DNA of 64,000 nt. It comes from Sycon ciliatum. Lineage: Eukaryota > Porifera > Calcarea > Leucosolenida > Sycettidae. The translations under genes and the position numbers were made by a program. This document shows positions 33,178-43,581 of this stretch, piece by piece (within the stretch, counting starts at the first letter, position 1; each line of letters begins with the position of its first letter). The DNA lies in assembly GCF_964019385.1 (NCBI RefSeq), contig NC_088643.1, forward strand, positions 17,694,428 to 17,758,427, read 5' to 3'. The notes below the pieces were generated by a model. The model saw only the letters and a list, made by a program, of their open reading frames with translations, was not told the DNA's origin and made no database searches.

Positions 33178-34650
33178 AAAAAAAAAAGAAGAAGAAGAAG
33201 GACAAAATGTTACGAGTTATGACTAACTATCCACCACCGTATCCAGATCATTATACAGTCAGCGAGTGCGACAAAATGGCACAAACCTGACCAGGAGTAC
33301 TGAGTTTCAGCGGCCTGATACCTACACGTACATGTACATGTAGCTCCAACAGTTCTCCAAGGCGAGCACCGACAACCTTCCAACTTGGAAGGCTCAGGTT
33401 CGGAAAGGTTCAAGAGGGGAAGGAAAGCGCAATGAAGAAGAGCACGAGCTACGCCCCAGTTAGTCATAACTCGTAACATTTTGTCCTTCTTCTTTTTTAC
33501 CATAATTAAATTGGCTCACCATCCGACTTCAACTAGTAATAACTTTGTTTGGCTCTTGGGTCAGCAATATCAGAGATAAAGAAAAGGGTGAAACTACTTG
33601 TTATCGTAGTCAACTCGTCCACAATACTGTCTGTCATGCATGAGGAGTACCGTTAGATATTGGCGTCCGGTTTTGTACAATTCGTTTTCGCAAAGCTTCC
33701 CCCATTTTTTATCTCTGATATTGCTGACCCATCCAAGTTGGATGGTGTGTTGCTTTGCTGCTTCGAATTGTAGTTAGACCGCACCTTAGCTTATGCACAT
33801 TTTCGCTGCGCTCACCTTCCCCTCATTGCCATTGGCCTTACTATAACCGTGAACCTTCCAAGCTGGAAGGCTGTTGATTTGCGCACTGGAGGTGTGTGAG
33901 AGCTACAATGTGTAGGTCTCATGTCGTTGAATGTCTCAGTAACATGTCAGTTTTGTTATCGCACTTTCTGACTGCTTATTATCTTGTTACAGTCGTGGAT
34001 AGTTGCTTCATAACGCGATTCCATGTGATTTCTTCTACTTTAGTCGTTACCTGGGTGCGACAGAGCTCACGGCCATTGAAGAAAATGTTGAGTCACATCC
34101 ACCATTACACTGCGCTCTTTAGCCGATGAGACCCTCCTGCACACAACCATCACCACTGCGAGGACACTTCCGTAGACGATATTGATAATTCCTTCAGACA
34201 GCTGTTTCGCTAATCCATACATTTAGCTCTTCAGTGAAGGTAGATGTTGAATGATTAGAAATATAGACTAAACTGCTATTATATAGGGTTTTCCACATAC
34301 AAAACTGGCATAGCTGATGTGATAACGCTGGAAAAGGAAAGTGTGAAGTATTGTTGACGCCCATGGGACATGCATGCAGCGTCAGATATTCGGCGCGGAA
34401 AATCAATCACTATGACTATCAATGCAGAAATAATGAGCCAGAATCAGTGTACTGTGTAGCTAGTGAGAGTCTGTGTATTGAACTTGTCCGAGCGCCATGA
34501 AAGCCTGCAAGCACACCCCACGACCCGCCGACGTCGACAGCCACAGCGTAAGTGTAATGGCGGAGGTGACTCAACATTTTCTTGGTAAACTACAAGTACA
34601 ATTCGAAGCAGCAAAGCAGCCCACCACCCAACTTGGGTGGCTCAGAAATA
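33178..34650. repeat. R1 repeat cluster, arm B
   Basis: Partner of the arm A cluster at 6050-7660. Same palindromes (near 33379, 33731, 33848 and 34622) and same purine-rich GAAGAAGGACAAAATG segment. Interrupted at 34658 by the next feature. Confidence 0.55.
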
Positions 34651-34657
34651 TCAAAGA

Positions 34658-36060
34658 CTAGCAGCACCCCCGCCAGCGTTGCCTGGCCGAATGTGGCATG
34701 CGGGTGAAGCAAGTACATGAACAGCACACGTGCTCAGCTCGTGGTGGTGGCCAGACCGCTGAAGTCCTGGTGAGGGAGGTTCTTCATCGTTGGAAGGAGA
34801 AGGAGGGACGTCTGTTACGCCTTCGGGAGGCTGGTCAGGGTTGTCCATCACCTGGTGGCGGATGAAGCGGCTCAAAAAATTCATAAACTTACGAACAAAA
34901 GTGCGATGCGCTCTTCACTGCAGATCAGATGCAGAGTGCAGTCAGTGCAGATCTTTTGTATCCTTTTGTTGCAGATGTTTCTATTTGCAGAGAACGGTTC
35001 ACGTGGTCCGCAGCGCTTGTGCGGCTGCTAGTGCTACCTATCATAACGGCTATGGCCTAGGCTAGGTGGCTACATGATTCGCACGCTTCGCGTGCTCAGT
35101 GCTTCTGCGCGCGGCTGCTACTGCTACTCGTACTGATCGTGTCTGCTATAACTTAAGTTATACTAGTATAAGTATAAGCGCTACCATGCCACCGTACCTA
35201 CAGTACAGGCTACACTGTTCGCACGCTTCGCGTGCTCAGCACGTGGTGGTGGCTACACGATTCGAACGCTTCGCGTGCTCAGTGCTTCTGTGGCTGCTTC
35301 CGCTAGCTACACGATTCGCACGCTTCGCGTGCTCAGTGCTTCTGCGGCCGCTAGCTACACTGTGCTACACTGTTCGCACGCTTCGCGTGCTCAGGGCAGC
35401 GCTGCTCCGCAGCGCTTCAGCGTGACACAAAAACACACGTCACAGGTGCCTCTTCTTTATAAGGAGCGTGACACACACACAGACACACGTCACAGGTGCC
35501 TCTCTTTTATAAGTAAAGATCAGTGCAGATCTTTTGTATCCTTTTGTTGCAGATGTTTCTATTTGCAGAGAACGGTTCACGTGGTCCGCAGCGCTTGTGC
35601 GGCTGCTAGTGCTACCTATGGCCTAGGCTAGGTGGCTACATGATTCGCACGCTTCGCGTGCTCAGTGCTTCTGCGCGCGGCTGCTACTGCTACTCGTACT
35701 GATCGTGTCTGCTATAAGTATAAGCGCTACCATGCCACCGTACCTACAGTACAGGCTACACTGTTCGCACGCTTCGCGTGCTCAGCACGTGGTGGTGGCT
35801 ACACGATTCGAACGCTTCGCGTGCTCAGTGCTTCTGTGGCTGCTTCCGCTAGCTACACGATTCGCACGCTTCGCGTGCTCAGTGCTTCTGCGGCCGCTAG
35901 CTACACTGTGCTACACTGTTCGCACGCTTCGCGTGCTCAGGGCAGCGCTGCTCCGCAGCGCTTCAGCGTGACACAAAAACACACGTCACAGGTGCCTCTT
36001 CTTTATAAGGAGCGTGACACACACACAGACACACGTCACAGGTGCCTCTCTTTTATAAGT
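34658..36060. mobile_element. 1.4-kb insertion with internal tandem duplication, arm B only
   Basis: Arm A lacks this block. AAAGA flanks it on both sides (34653-34657 and 36061-36065), probably a target duplication. It contains a tandem duplication (34943-35520 and 35521-36066) whose units each hold about five copies of GCACGCTTCGCGTGC, a perfect 6-bp stem with a 3-base loop, linked by CTCAGTGCTTCTG. A frame near 34660-34860 (plus) is rich in basic residues but not recognised. No clear terminal inverted repeats; class unknown. Confidence 0.6.
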
Positions 36061-36177
36061 AAAGATACATGTAAGTACAGAAGGGGAAGCTTTGCGAAAA
36101 CGAATTGTACAAAACCGAACGCCAAACTCACACAGTAGTCCTCATGCATGACAATGTGATAGACTAGTAAGTATTAG

Positions 36178-36482
36178 CAAGAGTAGATAAACAAGAGTGT
36201 GCAACTCCGGATCTCTCCTGCACAATCTGCAGATACCCCCGCCCACGGCGGAATTTTTTGTTGACGTCACCTTTTTTCAGAAGAATGCGCATTTTGCTGC
36301 AGAGCAGTGTGAGAGCACGTGCTGGGCACCGCGACTTTGTAGTGCAAATGCGGCCAAGTGCACGAGGGAAAACTTTCCGAAAGACTCATAGCGCGTGCGT
36401 CGTCGAAAAGATTACGTCAACAAAAAATTCCGCCGTGGGCCAACCCATCCGCGAGTTGCACACTCTTGTTTATCTACTCTTG
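36178..36482. mobile_element. MITE with long inverted repeats, arm B only
   Basis: 305 bases with inverted ends CAAGAGTAGATAAACAAGAG and a second inner pair (CCCACGGCGGAATTTTTTGT). GTATTA occurs on both sides as a possible 6-7-bp duplication. No coding capacity. Confidence 0.6.
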
Positions 36483-36488
36483 GTATTA

Positions 36489-36840
36489 CCGTACTGGCAA
36501 TATATGTTGCCGCAGTGAGGCCATGAAGCGTTACATTGGCACATGTTTGCCGCACGCAGGGCGTTACATGCAAAGTCGCACAGGAGCCGTTACACAGGTT
36601 TCTATATTGCCGCAGTCCTTTTTTTGCTATTGCCGCATCACTTTTTTGCTATTGCCGCATCATTTTTTTGCTTTTGCCGCATCATTTTTTCTTCTGCAGT
36701 GCAAACTGCAATGAAAAGATTGCCGCACCCCGCCGGACGCGCGTTACGAACTCAACGAAAATTTGTCGCACTAGCCTGGTCGCGCGTTACGCCGCACCCC
36801 CCTGCGTTACGCGTTACGCGGCAACATATATTGCCAGTAC
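36489..36840. mobile_element. TA-flanked MITE with 22-bp internal repeats, arm B only
   Basis: 352 bases with inverted ends CCGTACTGGCAATATATGTT (one mismatch) flanked by TA. Inside are about four units of a TTTTTTGCTATTGCCGCATC-type repeat. It directly abuts the previous MITE, and both are missing from arm A. Confidence 0.65.
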
Positions 36841-37537
36841 GGTAGTTACAAGTACAAAACAAGCACCGGTACCGGTAGTTTCACACGCTTCGGAGATGTG
36901 TTTTGTTTTTAATTTTTTTAGTCATGCACATCCTGAGTATTTTATTCATAATTTATAATTATGGTGGTAAACACGCACCTGGCAATAATTATGCGGAGAT
37001 GTGTTGGAGCTAGGTACGTAACATGTACTACTAGGTGCCAGGTAGTCGAATGTATCAGTACAGTACACACGTGCGTGTTCCAAATGTACTACTTCAATAA
37101 AAGTAGCGCTATCGACACTTTTCCGATGGTGGTTGTTTTAGTCAGAAACTACAGTGATATACTACGAAGTACGCACTGTGATATGCTGAAGAATTATCAG
37201 TTCATCACCAAGGAGAATCAATAGTACTAGTAATATGAGTGCACGGGTTGCTTCAGTAAAAGCGTTGTTGAAGCGCTCTGCAGTGTTCCCAAACGTTTCT
37301 GCTTGTTGTGGTGCCCTACCACATGTACGTCGTGTACGTGTGTATGTCTTTTGAGTTTCATAGCATGAGCCATTGCCTCTCGTTACATACTAGAAGCCAC
37401 TTGAGGAAGCTACTGTACCCAGTCGGGTACCAGAAAAATCGTTGATGTGCGGTAGGGCTTTGCCAATGGTTCATGATCTGAGTGGAAAGAAGTGATATCT
37501 CCCCGGGTCTAGGTGTCATACGCCTGAATCCATCACA

Positions 37538-39463
37538 ATGCAAAGAACGAGCAAGAAGCGGAAGAATAAAGGCAAACAGGAGGCTTCTGCCGATGTGGAC
37601 CCAAGTTCAACGGAATCGGTACGTGAATATCGCCTGGAGAAGTTTGAGAAGTCCTGCAGGTCAGTGCAGTCCGTGTTCCCAGCTTGCAAGCAACGAGACG
37701 AGGAATTCCTGGGCTTCCGTTTCCAAAAAAATTCCAGAATCCGGCTGGGGTATTTGCGACATCGCTATAGTCTGCACAATTCAGGCCTGCACAGTGGCCT
37801 GACGGATGAGGCTGAGCAACAACACCAAGGTCAGAGTAGTAACTACAGGACACATATTCCTGGGTTCTTCAAGTTCAAGGTTGACGGCAAGACACTGGGA
37901 CCAGCCACTTTCATAAAGGTCTTACAGCACAGACTATCGACCTTCGATGGCCTTTTTCAGGAAGTTTTCGGTGATGAGCCGAGTGGAGGCCATGTGAAAG
38001 TACCCGCACAATCTCATGACGTATTAGTTTTGGGGAAGTATCCTCTGGAAGAGCATGACGTACAAAAAGGGTTTGGATTCATGGCACAGTTCTGGTATGT
38101 ATTTCACAGGCTGCAAGACATTATTGATAACATTGCAGCTCATGTACCTGGCTCCAGGAAACATCTCTGTCAAATTGCTTCAATGGAAATGGTTGGGGTC
38201 TTGGAAATGTACTGTTCCTGCTATGATGGTGATCTGCTACTGTTGAAGAGTGAGGAAGGAGGTGAGCATACAGATTTGAAAGAATTCAGTGTGGCATCTT
38301 CAGATCTCTTCCGTGCCAGTGAGTTTTTACCATTCTTTCATGATGCATACACAATACTGGCTCAATTTTTCCTCATCGTGGATATGTGTGTTGGCAAAGA
38401 AGTGAGTAGTAGTGCTGTGTCTCGTAGTAGTGATGAGTGGAGGTCTGTTGTGTTGGAGGCAGAGAGAACGTTCAATCCATCTTTCTACAAATGTGATGTG
38501 AATGAGTTTCGTCGTCGAGTTGTAAAACCTGCACCACTACAATGCCCACACAGTCAGCCATTGAAGACAGAGAGTCAGCCCATGTCAGTGAAGCCACCAC
38601 CACCACCACCACCACCACCACCATGTATCCGTACCCACTATATCTGTAGTGCACTGCTGCTGCAGAACCTTGACAAGATGCACAGCATGAGTCAGTGCTG
38701 TATCAGTGCTGTGGCACTGAGCGAAGAATCGGGAAGGTTCCAGAAGAGCAAATTCTCAAAACCAATAAGCATAGTGCATCGTCTCTGCATGGATACTTCT
38801 GTGATGTTCTATGCTGTTTTCAGGCGTATTTTCATTCTTTGTGATCTAGGGTATTACACTGAATCGTGTCAGTTGCGAAAATTCACATCGTCCTCAAGTG
38901 GTCGTGATGAAGTTCATAACGCTTATAGCCTTCTCTATATGCTTTGCTCCCATGACAAGGACTGGTGGATGGTAGCTGGAGATTTAGATAATTTTTTACT
39001 TAGATGGGTGAGTGTGATGGTGGACACTATTGTGAAGATTAGATCATATGTAGAGCATGACATTGCAGAGTATTCGAGAATTCTTGGCAACTGCAAAGCT
39101 ATGTTACCAGCTGACCACAGCTCCGTAGAAAGTTATTTGAAACATGTCGAAGAAGCTGTCCGAAGGCAGGCTGCACCATTCCATCCACAGCATGAGACAA
39201 CTGCAACTGTATCTAGTTGTTCGCCGAGAGCGGAGTCTACATCATCTAAATGTGCATCTTCGTATGCTGCTTCTGCTGATGCCGCTGCGGAATTTTGCCG
39301 ACTTTACATGGCTGAGAAACTGAGCTTGGATTCTACAAGTACACCGTTGGACAAAGAATCTGAAAGTGTTACTGCGGAGCAGAGCGAGTGCTCTGTAGCC
39401 ACTGCACATGCATCAGTTCCCTATCGTGAACGATTGAGGAAATATTTTTCCAGTTCACACTGA
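37538..39463 (+). CDS. Conserved 641-aa protein of unknown function, arm B copy
   Basis: Partner of 3363-5279, starting at MQRTSKKRK and ending ...KYFSSSH. It is three residues longer because the proline run is ten instead of seven. The other differences are about half a dozen substitutions (Ile to Arg, Asp to Gly, Met to Thr, Arg to Ser, Leu to Met, Lys to Arg). The frame is intact over 1.9 kb in both arms, unlike the bZIP gene, which argues for selection or for few sequence errors in this part. Single exon, no signal peptide or membrane span, function unknown. Confidence 0.75.
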   Translation: MQRTSKKRKNKGKQEASADVDPSSTESVREYRLEKFEKSCRSVQSVFPACKQRDEEFLGFRFQKNSRIRLGYLRHRYSLHNSGLHSGLTDEAEQQHQGQSSNYRTHIPGFFKFKVDGKTLGPATFIKVLQHRLSTFDGLFQEVFGDEPSGGHVKVPAQSHDVLVLGKYPLEEHDVQKGFGFMAQFWYVFHRLQDIIDNIAAHVPGSRKHLCQIASMEMVGVLEMYCSCYDGDLLLLKSEEGGEHTDLKEFSVASSDLFRASEFLPFFHDAYTILAQFFLIVDMCVGKEVSSSAVSRSSDEWRSVVLEAERTFNPSFYKCDVNEFRRRVVKPAPLQCPHSQPLKTESQPMSVKPPPPPPPPPPCIRTHYICSALLLQNLDKMHSMSQCCISAVALSEESGRFQKSKFSKPISIVHRLCMDTSVMFYAVFRRIFILCDLGYYTESCQLRKFTSSSSGRDEVHNAYSLLYMLCSHDKDWWMVAGDLDNFLLRWVSVMVDTIVKIRSYVEHDIAEYSRILGNCKAMLPADHSSVESYLKHVEEAVRRQAAPFHPQHETTATVSSCSPRAESTSSKCASSYAASADAAAEFCRLYMAEKLSLDSTSTPLDKESESVTAEQSECSVATAHASVPYRERLRKYFSSSH

Positions 39464-40348
39464 ATAAGTCAGTATCCGATTACCCACTTGTCTGGGATAG
39501 TCTGTGGAACATGCTGACGACCCTCTCACTTCTCCATTTACTTTTTAGACTAAACATGCACTCTTTACTCAAATCATGCACTGTTGTCTTGTGTCTAGTT
39601 TTCAGTCATCCAATTCACAATTATTGCCTCAGTGTCTGCATGGTACTCAAAGTGTTGACGTGTACAATCATGTACAGTCAGTATTTAAAATTATGCCTGC
39701 ACAGTCATTTACTTGTAGTCTGGTACTGTCTGAGCCTTCGCCTTGCTATGTGCATGAAACCCAGCGTCACTGTGTTGCAAAACAGTATTGCGAGTATTAT
39801 TTATGCATGTTGTTGTATTTGGTTCTTGTTTCGTAGAGTCCAGTGTCTGTATGATGAATGACCTAGCCGCCTTTACTTCTGTTCTCTTCTGCCTTTGTCA
39901 CACTGAGTTTGTGGCAATGGTCCATCCTTGTGGTGTTGTGCGGCACTCTTGGAACAGGATTGAAACAATTCTTTATAGTTAGAACCTGATTTGAAATTGC
40001 AGGTATTTTCGGGTGCATTTTGCACAAAACACATCTCGTGAGCGTTTTGTCTGTGCTGTTGTATTGTTTACTAACTGAATGTTGTAGTTTTGTTTCCAGA
40101 TCCCTGAGTGGTAATTTCTGCGGTCAAGCCAAGCCAACTGAATAGGTTGGCTGGGTTTTCTTTTGAGGGTGCTTGGCTGCCCATACTAGCACGAAACTCA
40201 TTCGGCCGCCGTTCGGAACCCAAATATCACGCCGCGGGGTGCTTCCGAAATTGGCCTGATAAATTTTCTTCGCTTCTTCAAGAAGTATAGCCAGCTATGT
40301 GGTTCATATGCTACTGGAACTTTGGATGCTCAGATCAGTGAATAATAA
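39464..40348. other. 3' flank of the 641-aa gene, arm B
   Basis: Partner of 2481-3362. Short frames (39511-39861, 40108-40290) are open but lack domain evidence. Likely 3' UTR and intergenic sequence. Confidence 0.4.
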
Positions 40349-40544
40349 ATAAATTTCACGGTTCGCGTGAGACTCGGCTGGAAGCCGAGTTTTCCGCATC
40401 CGCCGTGGGAACGCCACCACCCTCTAGGATCAAAGGCGCAGATGCAGCGCCTAGACGGTGGGAGGTGAGTAGATCAGACCCGCCACCAAGTGGTCAAAGA
40501 CCGAAATCCCATTTATGATTAGCTGCATCCATGTCAGTGAATCA
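40349..40544 (-). mobile_element. SINE body, arm B copy
   Basis: Reverse complement of 2285-2480, followed by the same (ATT)n stretch. See the 62-kb copy for the tRNA-like head. Confidence 0.6.
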
Positions 40545-40686
40545 ATGATTATTATTATTATTGTGAAAAGAAGAAGGACAAAATGTTACGAGTTATGACT
40601 AACTAATATCAAAAAGTATTCTTTCTAGACCAAAGAGTGGTATATTTGATAACATTTAATAACGATAGAAATTTTTACGATACTTC

Positions 40687-40725
40687 TCCAGACGTTTCGT
40701 TGTTCTGAACAACATCGTCAGTGGA
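40687..40725 (-). ncRNA. Minimal hammerhead ribozyme of the Penelope-like element
   Basis: Minus strand: helix I TCCA/TGGA, core CTGACGA, helix II GTTGTT/AACAAC, GAAA, then a helix III reduced to one C-G pair before the GTC cleavage triplet. Such extremely short helix III forms are reported for Penelope-like elements, where activity is thought to need dimers. It lies about 690 bases downstream of the ORF stop on the same strand. Confidence 0.8.
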
Positions 40726-41033
40726 TAAAGAATGGAGGGCTTTGGGTGGTAGCATGGGTTAATAGGGAGTGATGGTGGTGAGATGAGGTGAGGTGAGAAG
40801 GTGAAGGTGGGAAATACATGTATCTAAGTTAATGGTGAAGGTTAGGTGCGGGTCGATACAGGTGGGAAGGGGTACACCCTTCGGGTAGAAGTGTAGGTTG
40901 GTAGAAGGTGTTGGTGTGCGTAGAAGGTGGAGTGGCGTAATGGAAGTGTCGGGTTGATAAATGTGGGAGAGAGTCTAGGTAGGGTGTGGATCAGCAATAG
41001 GTGTTGGTGTATGTGGTGGGTAGAATTGGCAAG

Positions 41034-41034
<1 letters not shown>

Positions 41035-41088
<54 letters not shown>
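41035..41088 (+). repeat. (TG)n microsatellite
   Basis: About 27 GT/TG units inside the 3' region of the Penelope-like element. Confidence 0.9.
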
Positions 41089-41090
<2 letters not shown>

Positions 41091-41414
41091 CGAAAAAGAG
41101 TAAGGTAGTGAGTATTGGTATGCGTGGAAGGAAGATGTGACAGAAGGTGTGCGCTATAGGCAAGGGGTGCAGGAATATTTTGAGGTGGTAGGTGGGACTA
41201 AAACAGGAGGTTGTGATTCATCTAGTGATATATATAGTATCAGCAATAGCAGCAGTATATACAAAGAGGTGTGTGTGTGTATGCGTGTGGATTTGCAAGC
41301 TTTTTGGTAGTGTAGTGTGTTGGGGGGGGGGGGGAGAGCACCGGGTGCGGGTGTTCTTCTTCTATTGCAATCATTTTTGGTTGGGTTGGCAGATAGTGGA
41401 TGGTGGTAGGCAAG

Positions 41415-42551
41415 TTATGCCAAGAATCCAGTTCCCATATCTTCTTTTCTTCTGTTGATAGTTGGTTTCTTGTCGCGAATGGCATATGCCTCACGGATCC
41501 GGAGCCTCAGCTCATCCCTCTCCGTGAGCTGAGCAACCTCGTACATAATCTCTGGGGTGGCGTTCGGGTGTTCCCTAGCGTAGTGCACACCGAATGCAGA
41601 CTTCTTGTCATGAGATTTTGCAGCATTTGTGTGCTCTTGGGCCCGGGTGTGCACTTGCCTCCCAGTCGAGCCGACGTATCTCTCGTGACAAAGGTGGCAT
41701 GTAGCTTCGTACACGGCAAATCTGCAGGTGCATTTCTTCCTGAACATAGGGCATTCGCGCATTCTGCATTTTTCCGGTTCTCCTTTTTTCTTCGTGAGTT
41801 CTTGGATGGTTGGGGGTCGAGGGTTAACGAGGCGTGCCGTTATGCCGTTTTTCTTAAGTGCCTGTCGTACTTGGCCGTTAACCTTGTCGGAGATGTACGG
41901 TATTCTAAATACCAGTTGTTTCCCTTTTGTTTGTTTACTTGTGTTTCTTCTTCGGGCTCGCGCTTTGATGATGTGTTCTGCAGAGTAGCCGTTCCCTGCA
42001 AGTTTATCTGAGATGAGGCGTCTGGCTTCCTCCGCAAACTCAGGCGTGCTGTTGTCTTGTGCTCGTTTGTATTCATTGTTAATGACCGCCATCTTAACCG
42101 CCGTTGGATGGTGGGAATCTGCGTGTAGTGTTATCCCTTTGTTTGCTTCTTTTACATAGAGCTTGTGTGCGACTTTGCCGTCAGGAAGAATCTTTAGTCT
42201 GATATCCAGGATTGGTAGGAAACCATCTTTGTCCGGCAACTCCAGTTCAAACTTGATTGTCGGGTGTTTTCCGTTGAGTTTGGTCAGTAGAGATTGTGCT
42301 TCCGCAGGAGTGTCAACTGCGGTTCCCGAGTCGTCTACATAGCGAACGAACACTGGCAATGGCGGCGAGATGTTTCTGTAAATGTGGCGCTGTTCAAAGC
42401 GGTCCATGACGATGATGGCTATTGTGCCGCTGAGTCTGCTGCCCATCGCCAATCCCCTTGTCTGTTTGAATGTTCCAAGGGTTGGGTGTTGGAACACGTT
42501 GTTATATAGAATCAGCCCGAGTAGCTCTTTTAGGTCGACCGGTGTGAGGGA
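41415..42551 (-). CDS. Penelope-like reverse transcriptase with GIY-YIG endonuclease (5' partial)
   Basis: The frame is open from the gap edge to the stop at 41415 (about 378 residues; the annotated part from 42497 is 360). RT motifs: FKQTRGLAMGSRLSGTIA (motif B-like) and the catalytic FVRYVDDSG. A basic linker with a bipartite KARARRRNTSKQTKGK stretch follows. The C-terminus has paired cysteines (CRMRECPM, then CTCRFAVYEATCHLC) and the GIY-YIG signature RYVGSTGRQVHTRAQEH. Such proteins nick DNA and copy RNA at the nick; the order RT then GIY-YIG is diagnostic for endonuclease-positive Penelope elements. No stops or frameshifts in the visible part, so the copy may be young. Confidence 0.93.
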   Translation of the reverse strand, partial: SLTPVDLKELLGLILYNNVFQHPTLGTFKQTRGLAMGSRLSGTIAIIVMDRFEQRHIYRNISPPLPVFVRYVDDSGTAVDTPAEAQSLLTKLNGKHPTIKFELELPDKDGFLPILDIRLKILPDGKVAHKLYVKEANKGITLHADSHHPTAVKMAVINNEYKRAQDNSTPEFAEEARRLISDKLAGNGYSAEHIIKARARRRNTSKQTKGKQLVFRIPYISDKVNGQVRQALKKNGITARLVNPRPPTIQELTKKKGEPEKCRMRECPMFRKKCTCRFAVYEATCHLCHERYVGSTGRQVHTRAQEHTNAAKSHDKKSAFGVHYAREHPNATPEIMYEVAQLTERDELRLRIREAYAIRDKKPTINRRKEDMGTGFLA

Positions 42552-42751
42552 NNNNNNNNNNNNNNNNNNNNNNNNNNNNNNNNNNNNNNNNNNNNNNNNN
42601 NNNNNNNNNNNNNNNNNNNNNNNNNNNNNNNNNNNNNNNNNNNNNNNNNNNNNNNNNNNNNNNNNNNNNNNNNNNNNNNNNNNNNNNNNNNNNNNNNNNN
42701 NNNNNNNNNNNNNNNNNNNNNNNNNNNNNNNNNNNNNNNNNNNNNNNNNNN
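42552..42751. other. Assembly gap, exactly 200 N
   Basis: Second scaffold gap. Contig 3 starts at 42752 inside an inverted repeat arm, which is a common place for assemblies to break. Confidence 0.95.
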
Positions 42752-43152
42752 ATCGAAATATGTAGATTAATCGTTATTTTGTTCATTATCCAGGAGGATG
42801 TTGCTATGATTCAGTACCATTTTTTCGCATAATGAGACAAGTTTGTGTAACGTTAGTGTGACGTGGGTATGCTGATTGGATGCGAGGTGGTGAGAGTATG
42901 CTGATTGGCCGATAACAATTAGTGGAAGGGATAAAGTAATGCGCTGCTTGTGCAGCGTAACCAAACACATGGTCTGTGGGAAACACCCTAGTAAAATAAA
43001 TAAAATAATAATAACACGAATTGCCACCGGCACTTGAGAGACTCGAGCCCCGCCACCTTGTTCAAATCGGACTTGGTAGCTTCGTATTGGAACTTAATCT
43101 TCTTCTTTTTGAGGTATGACCGTACAAAACGCGCTTGGAGTTTTCATTTATT

Positions 43153-43347
43153 TTATTTTTTCATTGCAACTTTTTTAGCAGATGTCCACTCGTGAAACAA
43201 CGGTGAATCTGGAACGAATAAATGGTCCATGCCAAAGGCATGACGAGTCTCGAAGTCTTCACATTCATGATGGAACCTTGTCATGATTGACGCATTCCTT
43301 GATGGTGCGCACATGAAATCAACCTGGCTCATCTTTTCCAATTCCAT
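43153..43347 (-). CDS. Small ORF, 64 aa from ATG, arm C
   Basis: Mirror copy of 46615-46809. See that entry for features and doubts. Confidence 0.35.
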   Translation of the reverse strand: MELEKMSQVDFMCAPSRNASIMTRFHHECEDFETRHAFGMDHLFVPDSPLFHEWTSAKKVAMKK

Positions 43348-43459
43348 TCTTTTCACATCCTGCAACCCATACCCTACTAGTATCAGTGGGGACGCTAGAA
43401 TCAGAAGAGGCAAGGCAGCACTCTTCCGTGGATGTATTACTCGACACAACACCACCCAT
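43319..43459 (-). CDS. Candidate 46-aa myristoylated peptide, arm C
   Basis: Mirror copy of 46503-46643. Confidence 0.35.
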   Translation of the reverse strand: MGGVVSSNTSTEECCLASSDSSVPTDTSRVWVAGCEKNGIGKDEPG

Positions 43460-43581
43460 ACTTGTTTTCTAGAAGTTTTGAATATAATGATATATTGCAG
43501 TAGGAAGTAGTATACAGTCAAATAGGATAGGATAAGAATGAATGATCAGCTGTCTGATAAAGAATGCAGTTCATTAAAGAC

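Larger units (their letters stand above)
19319..40604 (-). repeat. Right arm (B) of the large inverted duplication
   Basis: Reverse complement of 2225-17538, lengthened by insertions private to this arm: 25927-26167, 27501-31507, about 32410-33170, 34658-36060 and 36178-36840, with a Penelope-like element from 40605. Because contig 2 is only 19319-42551, essentially the whole contig duplicates contig 1. Outer homology ends at TTATGACTAACT, where the Penelope-like element begins. Confidence 0.9.
40605..42551 (-). mobile_element. Penelope-like element, truncated by the contig end
   Basis: Minus-strand element, arm B only. It comprises the back of the RT/GIY-YIG ORF (41415-42551), an 0.8-kb 3' region with a (TG)n microsatellite, and a hammerhead ribozyme near the 3' end, which is the expected Penelope layout. 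It begins exactly where arm homology stops (TTATGACTAACT). The 5' part is lost in the gap, so I cannot tell whether the copy is complete. Confidence 0.85.

Noticed and set aside
32545..33226. Paired 110-150 aa ORFs on both strands
   Set aside because: Mirror images produced by the hammerhead inverted repeat; no domain, and they run across element borders.
41035..41088. Telomere-like repeat
   Set aside because: Pure GT dinucleotide, not a TTAGGG-type motif; a simple microsatellite.
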